Notes: generated from the sequence alone by a model not told the origin. Numbered from the stretch's first letter, positions 1 to 5,040 are shown. The stretch is 5,118 nt of DNA from Deltaproteobacteria bacterium RIFOXYA12_FULL_61_11 (GCA_001799195.1 MGSU01000320.1:1-5118); one strand, 5' to 3'. A program made the numbers and translations.

Positions 1-455
1 CAATCCTCGACCAACGTGAGTCCCAGGTCAGGCACCCAGCGCAGATCACCAACCTTCCCGAAGAGATGCGGTGCGAGCAGGACCTTGGTCCTCGAACTGA
101 GCAATGGCCGGACCAAGGCCTCGGACAGACCCGCCGTTGCTTCCGAAACATCGCATAAGAGCGGGTCCGCGCCGACCATGCGTACGGCCTGCAGCAGGGA
201 GGCACAAGAGTAGGCCGGCAGGATCACTTCGTCTCCAGCACCGATCCCGAGGGCCAAGAGCGCAAGATGAAGACCGGCGGTACCGGAACTGACCGCAACC
301 CCTTCGGTGTGCCCCAGCAGGGCGGCAAGGCGTGCTTCCAGGGCTTCGACGAGAGGTCCTGAAGCGAGTTGACCGCTTTTAACACAATGCCTTGCCGCTT
401 CAGCCTCGGCCTCTCCGAGACAGGGTCGAGAGTGGGGTATCAAGGCTGTCGCCAC
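1..455 (-). CDS. DegT/DnrJ/EryC1/StrS-family PLP-dependent aminotransferase, N-terminal part (cut by left edge)
   Basis: Reading the complement gives about 151 residues that run off the left edge with no stop. The start region reads MATALIPHSRPCLGEAEAEA, close to the usual 'IPHSRPTLGEEE' opening of this family, followed by the usual SGQLASGP segment. Residues 57-61 (SSGTAG region) match the loop that binds the PLP phosphate. Residues 72-103 (GAGDEVILPAYSC, then GADPLLCDV) match the core of the fold, and the visible end reads LVED, whose Asp is expected to contact the PLP ring nitrogen. The catalytic Lys lies beyond the edge. I chose the GTG at 455; a TTG at 443 would start directly at IPHSRP. 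An AGGAG lies about 14 bases before the GTG, which is long, so the start is uncertain. These enzymes usually act on nucleotide-sugar or related keto substrates in surface polysaccharide or antibiotic pathways; the substrate here is unknown. It is divergent from the rightward unit. Confidence 0.93.
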   Translation of the reverse strand, partial: MATALIPHSRPCLGEAEAEAARHCVKSGQLASGPLVEALEARLAALLGHTEGVAVSSGTAGLHLALLALGIGAGDEVILPAYSCASLLQAVRMVGADPLLCDVSEATAGLSEALVRPLLSSRTKVLLAPHLFGKVGDLRWVPDLGLTLVED

Positions 456-519
456 GTGTGCGTCTCGGGCTCCTACACCCCGGCTGGAACAGCTCCGACG
501 AGAATGTCGGGGTTTTCTG

Positions 520-548
520 TACCTATCAAGCCCCTGCCGCTCCGTCAA
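520..548 (-). promoter_or_regulatory. Weak candidate promoter for the aminotransferase gene
   Basis: On the complement, TTGACG (548-543) is a good -35 match and lies 17 bases before TAGGTA (525-520), a poor -10 match. It would give a 5' leader of about 55-60 bases ahead of the GTG at 455. The -35 is good but the -10 keeps only the first two consensus bases, so this is tentative. Confidence 0.2.
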
Positions 549-560
549 GATCGGGGACCC

Positions 561-589
561 TTGAGTGTCGGCTCGACCCCGAGTATGAT
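561..589 (+). promoter_or_regulatory. Sigma70-like promoter for the TPR-parvulin/CNB/gspC unit
   Basis: TTGAGT (561-566) and TATGAT (584-589) are separated by exactly 17 bases. They match the consensus -35 at 4 of 6 and the -10 at 5 of 6 positions. Transcription would begin near 596, about 30 bases before the ATG at 628. The -10 sits in the left arm of a long inverted repeat, suggesting repression by a dimeric regulator. Confidence 0.55.
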
Positions 590-617
590 GATCCCCGTCA
601 TCATACCTCGAGGTCGA
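573..617. promoter_or_regulatory. Long inverted repeat overlapping the -10 and start point; candidate operator
   Basis: GTATGATGA (583-591) and TCATCATAC (598-606) are perfect 9-base arms around a 6-base centre. The symmetry continues outward: GAG (581-583) pairs with CTC (607-609) if C606 is bulged, and TCGACC (573-578) pairs with GGTCGA (612-617). The inner arms cover the predicted -10 and the start point. Because transcription from that promoter would begin inside the repeat, the left arm would not be in the mRNA, so a DNA operator is more likely than an RNA hairpin. If transcription starts further upstream, the hairpin would instead hide the GAGG at 610-613. The site lies between divergent genes and could control both. 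Confidence 0.55.
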
Positions 618-627
618 AGATCGCACG

Positions 628-1557
628 ATGTCGCTCCCGGGTTCGACTCCACCTCCAATCGTCTGGCGCCATTCCGCCCTGACTCTAACCGTCTTGTTCG
701 GCTTCGAGGTTCTCGTCCTCGCCCTGCTCTGGGGGATCCATCGTCTCACGCCCCTTGATCCCGTCGCTGTCGAACTGCGCCGCGACCTCAGCAAGAGTTC
801 CGACGACTCCCCTCCAGACTCCTCGGCCCTCGCCCGGATCGCCGCACGTGCCGCGAGCCTCGGTCGGCTCGACCTCGCCGTCTCTTACCTCGAGCAGGCC
901 ATCACCCAAGCTCCCTCGCTTCCGGAGTTACGCTCCCTCCTCGGAGACAAGTTTCTCCGCCTCGGTCTCTACTCGCTTGCCATCGAGGCCTACAGCGCGG
1001 CCGAACACCTCTCTGCGATCGTTCCGACCTTGGATTATAATTTCGGCCTTGCCCTGGGTCTGCAGGGCGACCATCCCCGAGCCGCAGTCTCCTTCCTCCG
1101 CGACCTGCGCCGACAACCCCATCATCCGAACCGACTCTACAATGCCGGGGTAGCCCTGTTGAACACCGGCGACCTGGAACTCGGGACGCGACTCCTGAAA
1201 CAGGCGCTGGTCCTCGACCCCGGTTTCTCGCCCGCTCTGCAGGCTCTCCTCGATCGAACTCAAGTCGGGAAAGGCCCCGGTATACGAGAACCTTTCAGGT
1301 TCCAGCAGATCCTCGTCAGAGAAAGAAGGGTGGCCGAAGCCTTATTGGAACAAGTACAGCAAGGTGCCCTTTTCTCCACTCTCGCGGAACAATACTCCGA
1401 AGACGAGAGTCGACAGCACGGGGGGGATTCCGGTCCAATACCAAGAGAGAATATGCCACCGGAACTCGCCGGGGCTCTGACCAGATTGCGCACCGGTGAG
1501 ATTGGACCTATAATCGAATCCCCTCGCGGCTATCATCTCGTCCTGCGCCTGCAATGA
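628..1557 (+). CDS. Membrane-anchored TPR protein with C-terminal parvulin-type (PpiC) peptidyl-prolyl isomerase domain
   Basis: The product has 309 residues. A short N-terminus is followed by one hydrophobic helix (about residues 17-38), then helical TPR-like repeats (about 67-208, e.g. ALARIAARAASLGRLDLAVS and the GVALLNTGDLELGTRLLKQA stretch). A rotamase domain fills residues 223-309: QQILV, a FSTLAEQYSED motif, HGGDSGPIP, LRTGEIGPI and GYHLVLR at the very end. Parvulins catalyse cis-trans isomerisation of Xaa-Pro bonds. The His usual in the first strand ('xxHIL') is Gln227 here while the final-strand His303 is kept, so activity may be reduced or the domain may only bind clients. The anchor suggests a periplasm-facing folding or assembly factor (inference). 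It is the first gene of a unit with the CNB gene and gspC, 70 bases before the former. The ribosome site is weak: GAGG lies 14 bases before the ATG. No better start is seen. Confidence 0.9.
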   Translation: MSLPGSTPPPIVWRHSALTLTVLFGFEVLVLALLWGIHRLTPLDPVAVELRRDLSKSSDDSPPDSSALARIAARAASLGRLDLAVSYLEQAITQAPSLPELRSLLGDKFLRLGLYSLAIEAYSAAEHLSAIVPTLDYNFGLALGLQGDHPRAAVSFLRDLRRQPHHPNRLYNAGVALLNTGDLELGTRLLKQALVLDPGFSPALQALLDRTQVGKGPGIREPFRFQQILVRERRVAEALLEQVQQGALFSTLAEQYSEDESRQHGGDSGPIPRENMPPELAGALTRLRTGEIGPIIESPRGYHLVLRLQ

Positions 1558-1627
1558 ACTCAACCAGGCCGGGATCGGAGCAGCGAGACCGTGGAGAATT
1601 GGGCCACGCGCAACGGAGGCATCCGAA

Positions 1628-2104
1628 ATGCCCATCCGAGAACTCCTGGCTGTAACCCCTCTCTTCGAGGGTCTGACCAGCGAATGCCTCGCAGTTCTTG
1701 GCGGTTGTTGCGGCCAGCGGACTTTTCACAGCGACCAAACGATCTTCCACGAGGGAGATCCTGGGGATACCCTGATGATCATTGCTTCGGGCAAGGTCAA
1801 GATCGCACGTCGCTTGCCTCAATCCGGCAATAATTATACCCTCGCCTTCCTGGAAACTGGGGCTGTGCTCGGAGAGATGGGGGTCATCGATACCGCTCCT
1901 CGCTCGGCCACAGCCACCGCGGTGACAGAAACCACGGTGCTGACCTTGCCGCAGACCGAGCTCACCACCCTGCTCGCCGGACCCGAGGGATCTCGATACC
2001 TTCCTCTGGTCCTGAACCTGGCGCGCAACCTCAGTGAAAAACTCCGCCGGGCCAACTCGGTCATCTCCGACATCGTCCTCTATCTCCACACCTATCGCTT
2101 CTGA
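1628..2104 (+). CDS. Stand-alone cyclic-nucleotide-binding (CNB/CRP effector) domain protein
   Basis: The 158-residue product is one CNB domain. It opens with LAVTPLFEGLT (about 7-17), the usual CNB lead helix, then FHEGDPGDTLMIIASGKVKI (40-59) forming the beta barrel, and the phosphate-binding cassette GEMGVIDTAPRSATA (82-96). Glu83 and Arg92 are the residues that in CRP-type domains contact the ribose and phosphate, so nucleotide binding is plausible. Residues about 120-158 form the C-terminal helix that normally dimerises. No helix-turn-helix follows, and the chain ends at YLHTYRF, so it is not a complete CRP/FNR transcription factor. A strong GGAGG (1615-1619) lies 8 bases before the ATG. 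It sits between the TPR-parvulin gene and gspC, 44 bases before gspC, so it may signal to the secretion machinery or another partner protein (inference). Confidence 0.92.
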   Translation: MPIRELLAVTPLFEGLTSECLAVLGGCCGQRTFHSDQTIFHEGDPGDTLMIIASGKVKIARRLPQSGNNYTLAFLETGAVLGEMGVIDTAPRSATATAVTETTVLTLPQTELTTLLAGPEGSRYLPLVLNLARNLSEKLRRANSVISDIVLYLHTYRF

Positions 2105-2113
2105 GGTCCGACC

Positions 2114-2152
2114 ATGTCCCCCTTCGTTCTCGATCTTTCGGAGGTTGCATGA
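2114..2152 (+). CDS. Possible 12-residue leader peptide translationally coupled to gspC
   Basis: ATG at 2114 begins the reading frame MSPFVLDLSEVA, whose TGA (2150-2152) overlaps the gspC ATG (2149-2151) as ATGA. A TGAGGT (2102-2107), which itself contains the stop of the preceding CNB gene, lies 6 bases before this ATG and could serve as its ribosome site. The arrangement resembles a coupling ORF that delivers ribosomes to gspC. The gspC start also has its own GGAGG (2140-2144), so coupling is not required. With so short a frame, chance is a real alternative. Confidence 0.25.
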   Translation: MSPFVLDLSEVA

Positions 2153-3120
2153 TTTTCTATCTCAAGAAATATGACTGGCTGATCATGGTTCTCTTCCTCA
2201 CTCTCTGCGCCTATTTCGGTTCACAGTTCCTGGTCAACCTGGTCCTTACCTCGCTCCTCGTGGTGGAAAAGCCGGTCCTCGCCGACGAGAGCGACGCCTC
2301 GCAAACCTTACCCATCAAGAACGAGAGCGATTTCCAAACCATCGTCGAGAAGAACATCTTCTCCTCGGACAAAACCTGGACCGGTGAGGAGGACGACGAG
2401 GATCTCGGCGAGGACAGCGAAGCCCAGCTTCCTGCCGAACCGATCGAGGATGATCTCACCTCTCCTCCGATCAAATCCGATCTCGGGTTGCAGCTCCTTG
2501 GTACCATGGTGTTCAGTGACCCGAAACAATCCACGGCTTCTATCAAGGACGGTACTTCTTTCAAGGACTACCACATCGGAGACAAACTCAGCGGGGAATT
2601 CGATGTCCTCGAAATCGGACGAGGTTATGTCGTCTTCCTCCGCAATCACCGCCGCGAATACCTCTCCACCGGCTATTTCGACCAGAATATCGGCGTTTTC
2701 GAGACAAAAAAGGCCGAAACCGTGGCCATTCCCGAGATTGGACAGCTCACCCCGGAGGACACCTTCCAGACCGATGGCGAAGGCATTAAGAAGGCCAGCG
2801 ACAATCGGTACCAGATCGCCGCGCCGAAATGGACCGAGGCACTCAAGAACATCGGAGGCATCCTCATGGATGCTCAGACCGCACCCAATTTCGATGGGGG
2901 CAAGATCAACGGGTTCACCATCATCGCCCTGCGGCCGGGGAGCATTTATCAACACCTCGGCATCGAGGTCGGCGACACCCTGGTCTCGGTCAACGGCAAG
3001 AGCATCGACAGCGCCGACGCCGCCCTCAGACTGTTCCACATCCTCAAGGACAAGACCACCTTCGAGATCGGGGTCGTGAGAGAAGGCGAGAGCAAGGTCG
3101 TTCGTTATCAGGTGAAATAG
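2149..3120 (+). CDS. gspC: Type II secretion system protein C (GspC), PDZ-domain form
   Basis: The 323-residue product has the full GspC plan. A short cytoplasmic start (MIFYLKKYDW) precedes a transmembrane helix (about 11-37). FQTIVEKNIFSS (62-73) is the conserved segment before the HR domain. An acidic linker (79-103) is followed by the HR domain (about 111-172: LGLQLLGTMVFSD, the IGDKLSG stretch, VVFLRNHRREYLS), which contacts the GspD secretin. The C-terminal PDZ domain covers about 218-323, from YQIAAPKWTEALKN to GFTIIALRPGSIYQHLGIEV, then GDTLVSVNGKSIDSADAALR. GspC links the inner-membrane platform to the secretin and helps choose substrates. GGAGG (2140-2144) sits 4 bases before the ATG; a Met at residue 13 is inside the helix and unlikely as a start. 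Downstream is a terminator and a convergent gene, so gspD is not adjacent as it is in many gsp clusters. Confidence 0.95.
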   Translation: MIFYLKKYDWLIMVLFLTLCAYFGSQFLVNLVLTSLLVVEKPVLADESDASQTLPIKNESDFQTIVEKNIFSSDKTWTGEEDDEDLGEDSEAQLPAEPIEDDLTSPPIKSDLGLQLLGTMVFSDPKQSTASIKDGTSFKDYHIGDKLSGEFDVLEIGRGYVVFLRNHRREYLSTGYFDQNIGVFETKKAETVAIPEIGQLTPEDTFQTDGEGIKKASDNRYQIAAPKWTEALKNIGGILMDAQTAPNFDGGKINGFTIIALRPGSIYQHLGIEVGDTLVSVNGKSIDSADAALRLFHILKDKTTFEIGVVREGESKVVRYQVK

Positions 3121-3282
3121 GGAAAAGGAAAGGGCGAGAACCCCGGAGTTACCGGAACCCTCGCCCTTCTCCTCACGGATGCGGCCGACGAGCTTGCTGC
3201 CCGGTCAATTGGGCCGACAGACCTGCTCACCGTATGCCACGTACCCGGCCCGGAACGGGCGGGCATAATGATACTTCACATG
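3121..3282 (-). repeat. Duplicated segment, copy A (3' end of secreted-protein gene plus terminator)
   Basis: This stretch matches 4960-5118. The 78 bases ending the coding region (3205-3282) differ from copy B (5041-5118) at only three positions. The terminator stem is identical, while the roughly 36 bases between stop and stem have diverged. The match probably continues beyond the right edge. Confidence 0.9.
3130..3168. terminator. Bidirectional hairpin terminator between convergent gspC and the 137-residue secreted-protein gene
   Basis: AAGGGCGAG (3130-3138) pairs with CTCGCCCTT (3160-3168) in a 9-base stem. Inside, CCGG (3143-3146) pairs with CCGG (3152-3155) around a small loop. Read leftward, the stem is followed by TTCCTTTTCC, a T-rich tail suited to the minus-strand gene; read rightward the tail is only pyrimidine-rich (CTTCTCC). 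It starts 10 bases after the gspC stop. A related hairpin lies at 4966-5005. Confidence 0.75.
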
Positions 3283-3618
3283 ATGATTGAAATGGTAGAT
3301 GTGCTTCTTGCACGCAACCTGCTTGCTATCGCCCTGGTGTTTCAGGTTCATGAGAAAGTTCTCGCTGTACCGGAAACCCCTCAAGCATTCCGCCCGCGCG
3401 CTGGCATAGGCAAAACGACTACACTTGTACGTGCTCACCCGCACGGCTGAAGCCTCGAGGTCTCCCTCCTCCAGGTCAACGGGTTCGAGGATCTCCTCTC
3501 CCTCGGCCAGGGCCTCTTCCAACAATTCATCGGTATTCTCGTCGTAGATCGCTTCTTCAGCCAGGGCAACCCCGCTGAGTAAGACACACGAGAACAGGGC
3601 GATAACGATACGCTTCAT
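3205..3618 (-). CDS. Unrecognised secreted protein: acidic N-terminal segment plus basic four-Cys, His-rich domain
   Basis: I do not recognise a family. The 137-residue product starts MKRIVIALFSCVLLSGVALA, a clear Sec signal peptide with likely cleavage after Ala20. Residues 21-55 contain 17 Asp/Glu and no Lys/Arg. Residues 56-137 are the opposite: 14 Lys/Arg against 4 Asp/Glu, four Cys (66, 78, 103, 134) able to form two disulfides, and a His cluster (106, 109, 112, 113, 117) in HIYHFNHHVKYH. The C-terminus YHYARPFRAGYVAYGEQVCR is repeated unchanged in the partial copy at the right edge. AGGAG lies about 6 bases before the ATG. It follows the 273-residue gene on the same strand by 114 bases and is probably co-transcribed, since I see no good promoter in the gap. 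An acidic pro-segment masking a basic domain, or metal binding by the His cluster, are guesses. The gene is real judging by the signal peptide, ribosome site and conserved duplicate. Confidence 0.85.
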   Translation of the reverse strand: MKRIVIALFSCVLLSGVALAEEAIYDENTDELLEEALAEGEEILEPVDLEEGDLEASAVRVSTYKCSRFAYASARAECLRGFRYSENFLMNLKHQGDSKQVACKKHIYHFNHHVKYHYARPFRAGYVAYGEQVCRPN

Positions 3619-3649
3619 GATGTACTCCTTTTCCTTTTATGGTTATTCC

Positions 3650-3666
3650 AAGATCTTTCCGATCTT
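3650..3666 (-). other. Small hairpin upstream of the 137-residue gene
   Basis: AAGATC (3650-3655) and GATCTT (3661-3666) form a 6-base stem with a 5-base loop in the leader before the gene starting at 3618. There is no T run after it, so it does not look like a terminator. It could be a processing or stabilising element, or chance. Confidence 0.25.
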
Positions 3667-3681
3667 CGTCCCTTCTTCCCT

Positions 3682-3722
3682 CCGAGGGACTCGAGAGCCG
3701 GTCCGACTCGCGAGACCCTCGG
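3682..3722 (-). terminator. Imperfect long hairpin after the 273-residue gene; possible attenuator or RNA-stability element
   Basis: On the minus strand CCGAGGG (3722-3716) pairs with CCCTCGG (3688-3682). Further inside, CTCG pairs with CGAG and GAG with CTC, each separated by a single mismatch, leaving a 9-base loop. It begins about 10 bases after the TGA at 3735-3733. No T run follows, only purine-rich AGGGAAGAAGGG, so it is not a standard intrinsic terminator. It could partially terminate or protect the 3' end, lowering expression of the downstream 137-residue gene relative to the first gene. Confidence 0.4.
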
Positions 3723-3732
3723 CTCCTCTTCT

Positions 3733-4554
3733 TCAATTCTTCCGCCGCCGAGCGGCGAGTCCCACCAAGCCGAAGAGCATCAGCGGTACCAAGACCATCG
3801 CGTCATCCTCACCCGCCGCCAGGGCGCAAGAACCACGATCGTCGCGCACGATCACCGGTCCGGTCGTCGTCGGACGCGTGCGGGTTTGGTAGACGCAGTT
3901 GTTGTACCGGCAATAGACTCGAGGGTCACCGGTCCAACTACCACAACTGTTCCACGCACACCACGTGTAGTACACCCGCTCGTTGTAACACCAGCCGTAG
4001 CCCCAGTTATTCGGCCGCCAACTGCAGCTCGTCACCAGGTACCCATAGGGCCATACCGTCATCACTTCCCACGGATAGTAGCGATAGACGCTGTACCAAC
4101 TGGTGTCGTAGTAGCTGTACCAGTAGTACGGATCCGACCAGTAATCATAGCTGTAGTACTCGTTGTACCAGCTATCTCCATAGTTGAAATCATCTTCGTA
4201 CCAGTATTCATCGCTCCAGTCATCGTAGAAGTATCCCGAGTCCCAGACATCGCTGTCGTCGTAGGAGCCGTTACCCCAGTCCGAGTCATCCTCGTACCCG
4301 CCGTCGCCCCAGTCCGAGCCATCATCCCAGTCGGAGTCGCCATTGCCCTGGTCAACGCCCCAGTCATCATCATCCCCATCATCCCAATCGGAGTCCGAGC
4401 CGTCATCCCAGTCGCTGTCACCCCAATCGGAGTCCCCACCGTCATCTCCCCAATCATCATCGTCCCACTGGGCGGACGCGGGAAGAGTGACGAGCAGGGT
4501 CGCACAGAACAGAGCAACGACCCATAACCGCAAGCCACGCCATTGGAATTTCAT
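3733..4554 (-). CDS. Unrecognised secreted Trp/Asp-repeat, Tyr-rich, six-Cys protein with Cys-type C-terminal sorting tail
   Basis: The chosen start (ATG at 4554) gives 273 residues. GGAGG lies about 8 bases before it, and it begins a clean signal peptide (basic MKFQWRGLR, hydrophobic core, cleavage in LPASAQ after Ala28). The same frame stays open upstream to 4680, but that extension overlaps the promoter and would bury the signal peptide. Regions in order: a low-complexity Asp/Trp/Gly/Ser repeat (30-105, DSDWDDGS-like units); a Tyr/Trp/Asp region (106-170) with runs such as DPYYWYSYYDTSWYSVYRYY; a six-Cys segment (Cys 177, 189, 199, 204, 215, 220); a Thr-Pro linker; then GSCALAAGEDD, a hydrophobic helix (252-268) and RRRKN. 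The mature chain has about 24 Trp, a very unusual content. The tail resembles MYXO-CTERM/Synerg-type anchors in layout (lone Cys243, helix, Arg cluster). I infer a cell-surface or envelope protein; calcium or metal binding by the acidic repeats is a guess. It is first in a unit with the 137-residue gene. Confidence 0.85.
   Translation of the reverse strand: MKFQWRGLRLWVVALFCATLLVTLPASAQWDDDDWGDDGGDSDWGDSDWDDGSDSDWDDGDDDDWGVDQGNGDSDWDDGSDWGDGGYEDDSDWGNGSYDDSDVWDSGYFYDDWSDEYWYEDDFNYGDSWYNEYYSYDYWSDPYYWYSYYDTSWYSVYRYYPWEVMTVWPYGYLVTSCSWRPNNWGYGWCYNERVYYTWCAWNSCGSWTGDPRVYCRYNNCVYQTRTRPTTTGPVIVRDDRGSCALAAGEDDAMVLVPLMLFGLVGLAARRRKN
4240..4467 (-). repeat. Degenerate in-frame repeat coding Asp-Ser-Asp-Trp-Asp-Asp-Gly units
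   Basis: This part of the 273-residue gene (residues 30-105) repeats a unit of roughly 8-11 codons centred on one Trp (Trp 35, 44, 49, 57, 65, 76, 82, 93, 104). On the plus strand it shows as recurring CCCAGTCSGAGTC and CATCATCCC words. Unit lengths vary, so it looks like old, drifting repeat expansion rather than a recent perfect array. Confidence 0.75.
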
Positions 4555-4641
4555 TGGGATAACCTCCATCGGTTGCACGTATCCGAAACGCGCAACATAC
4601 ATACAATGGTTGTACCAGTTAAAGAAGTTGAACAGAATTTT

Positions 4642-4669
4642 ATTATAACCATATTGATACAATGGACAA
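4642..4669 (-). promoter_or_regulatory. Promoter for the 273-residue secreted-protein gene
   Basis: On the complement, a perfect TATAAT (4647-4642) follows TTGTCC (4669-4664) by 16 bases. Transcription would start near 4635, giving a leader of about 80 bases to the ATG at 4554. The surrounding DNA is clearly AT-rich compared with the flanking genes, as expected for a promoter. The -35 is only moderate, keeping TTG and the fifth base. Confidence 0.55.
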
Positions 4670-4680
4670 TACAGTATCAA
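4654..4680. promoter_or_regulatory. Inverted repeat over the -35 of the secreted-protein promoter; candidate operator
   Basis: TTGATAC (4654-4660) and GTATCAA (4674-4680) are perfect 7-base arms with a 13-base centre. The span covers the -35 and part of the spacer of the promoter at 4642-4669, a position typical of repressor binding. The arms are 20 bases apart start to start, about two helical turns, which fits a dimeric regulator. Confidence 0.4.
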
Positions 4681-4965
4681 GGTTAACTAACCGACGACAA
4701 AATATTTTCTTGAACGACGCAATGCGGTGTCGAATTGACCATTGCAAGGACTTGTCCACAGAAGCATAATAGATTACAGTTTGTTATCATGGCACCATGC
4801 CATGAACCCCTTTTCAACACACTTTCGACTCTTCCATAGTCTTGACCAAGACCACACCCCCATAGTCCTTCTGCAATGAGTTGGTGCGATGCCTATCGTC
4901 CATGATGAACCAAGGTCCACAGGGCAAGGCACTTGCGCGAATGGAATTTTCCAAGTGAAAAAGGA
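4681..4965. other. AT-rich intergenic stretch with no convincing gene
   Basis: Between the secreted-protein promoter and the terminator of the right-edge gene I see no supported coding region on either strand. It holds the perfect inverted repeat at 4788-4804 and a weaker one, GCAATG (4719-4724) with CATTGC (4740-4745). I could not find a well-spaced promoter for a small RNA. Confidence 0.6.
4788..4804. promoter_or_regulatory. Perfect inverted repeat CATGGCA-CCA-TGCCATG; possible regulator site
   Basis: Perfect 7-base arms (4788-4794 and 4798-4804) flank a 3-base centre, a compact 17-base palindrome in otherwise unstructured AT-rich DNA. It lies about 150 bases upstream of the secreted-protein start point. 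Read rightward it is followed by AACCCCTTTT, so a weak terminator of an unseen plus-strand transcript is an alternative. Confidence 0.35.
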
Positions 4966-5005
4966 AAGGGCGAGGCCCCGGAGTTTCCGGAATACCCTCG
5001 CCCTT
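4966..5005 (-). terminator. Intrinsic terminator of the right-edge secreted-protein gene
   Basis: AAGGGCGAG (4966-4974) pairs with CTCGCCCTT (4997-5005), and inside it CCGGA (4978-4982) pairs with TCCGG (4986-4990). Read leftward the stem is followed by TTCCTTTTTC, a T-rich tail. It lies about 35 bases after the stop at 5041, the same spacing as the terminator at 3130-3168, showing shared origin. Confidence 0.75.
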
Positions 5006-5040
5006 CTTCTACGGGGGAGTTCAGCGAACCTGTTGCCCGG

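Noticed and set aside
369-758. Plus-strand frames opposite the aminotransferase and across the control region
   Set aside because: No domain or ribosome support, and they run into the TPR-parvulin gene in another frame; low-complexity Arg/Ser/Pro composition typical of GC-rich shadows.
1508-2089. 193-residue minus-strand frame across the CNB gene
   Set aside because: Shadow frame; the plus strand encodes an unmistakable CNB domain with a strong ribosome site.
2308-3039. 243-residue minus-strand frame inside gspC
   Set aside because: Shadow of gspC; no recognisable domain and the plus-strand frame is a clear GspC.
3886-4527. 213-residue plus-strand frame rich in Val/Ile/Pro opposite the Trp/Asp-repeat gene
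   Set aside because: Antisense shadow: the Asp/Trp/Tyr codons of the real minus-strand gene leave few stops on the other strand. It has a TTG start with no ribosome site and no signal peptide or domain.
4062-4538. 158-residue minus-strand frame rich in Met/Thr/Gly over the same repeat
   Set aside because: A shifted reading of the repetitive DNA; the in-phase frame has a signal peptide, ribosome site and paired Cys, this one has none.
4555-4680. 42-residue N-terminal extension of the Trp/Asp protein (start at 4680)
   Set aside because: It would cover the predicted promoter and place 42 residues before a clear signal peptide; the ATG at 4554 has a good GGAGG.
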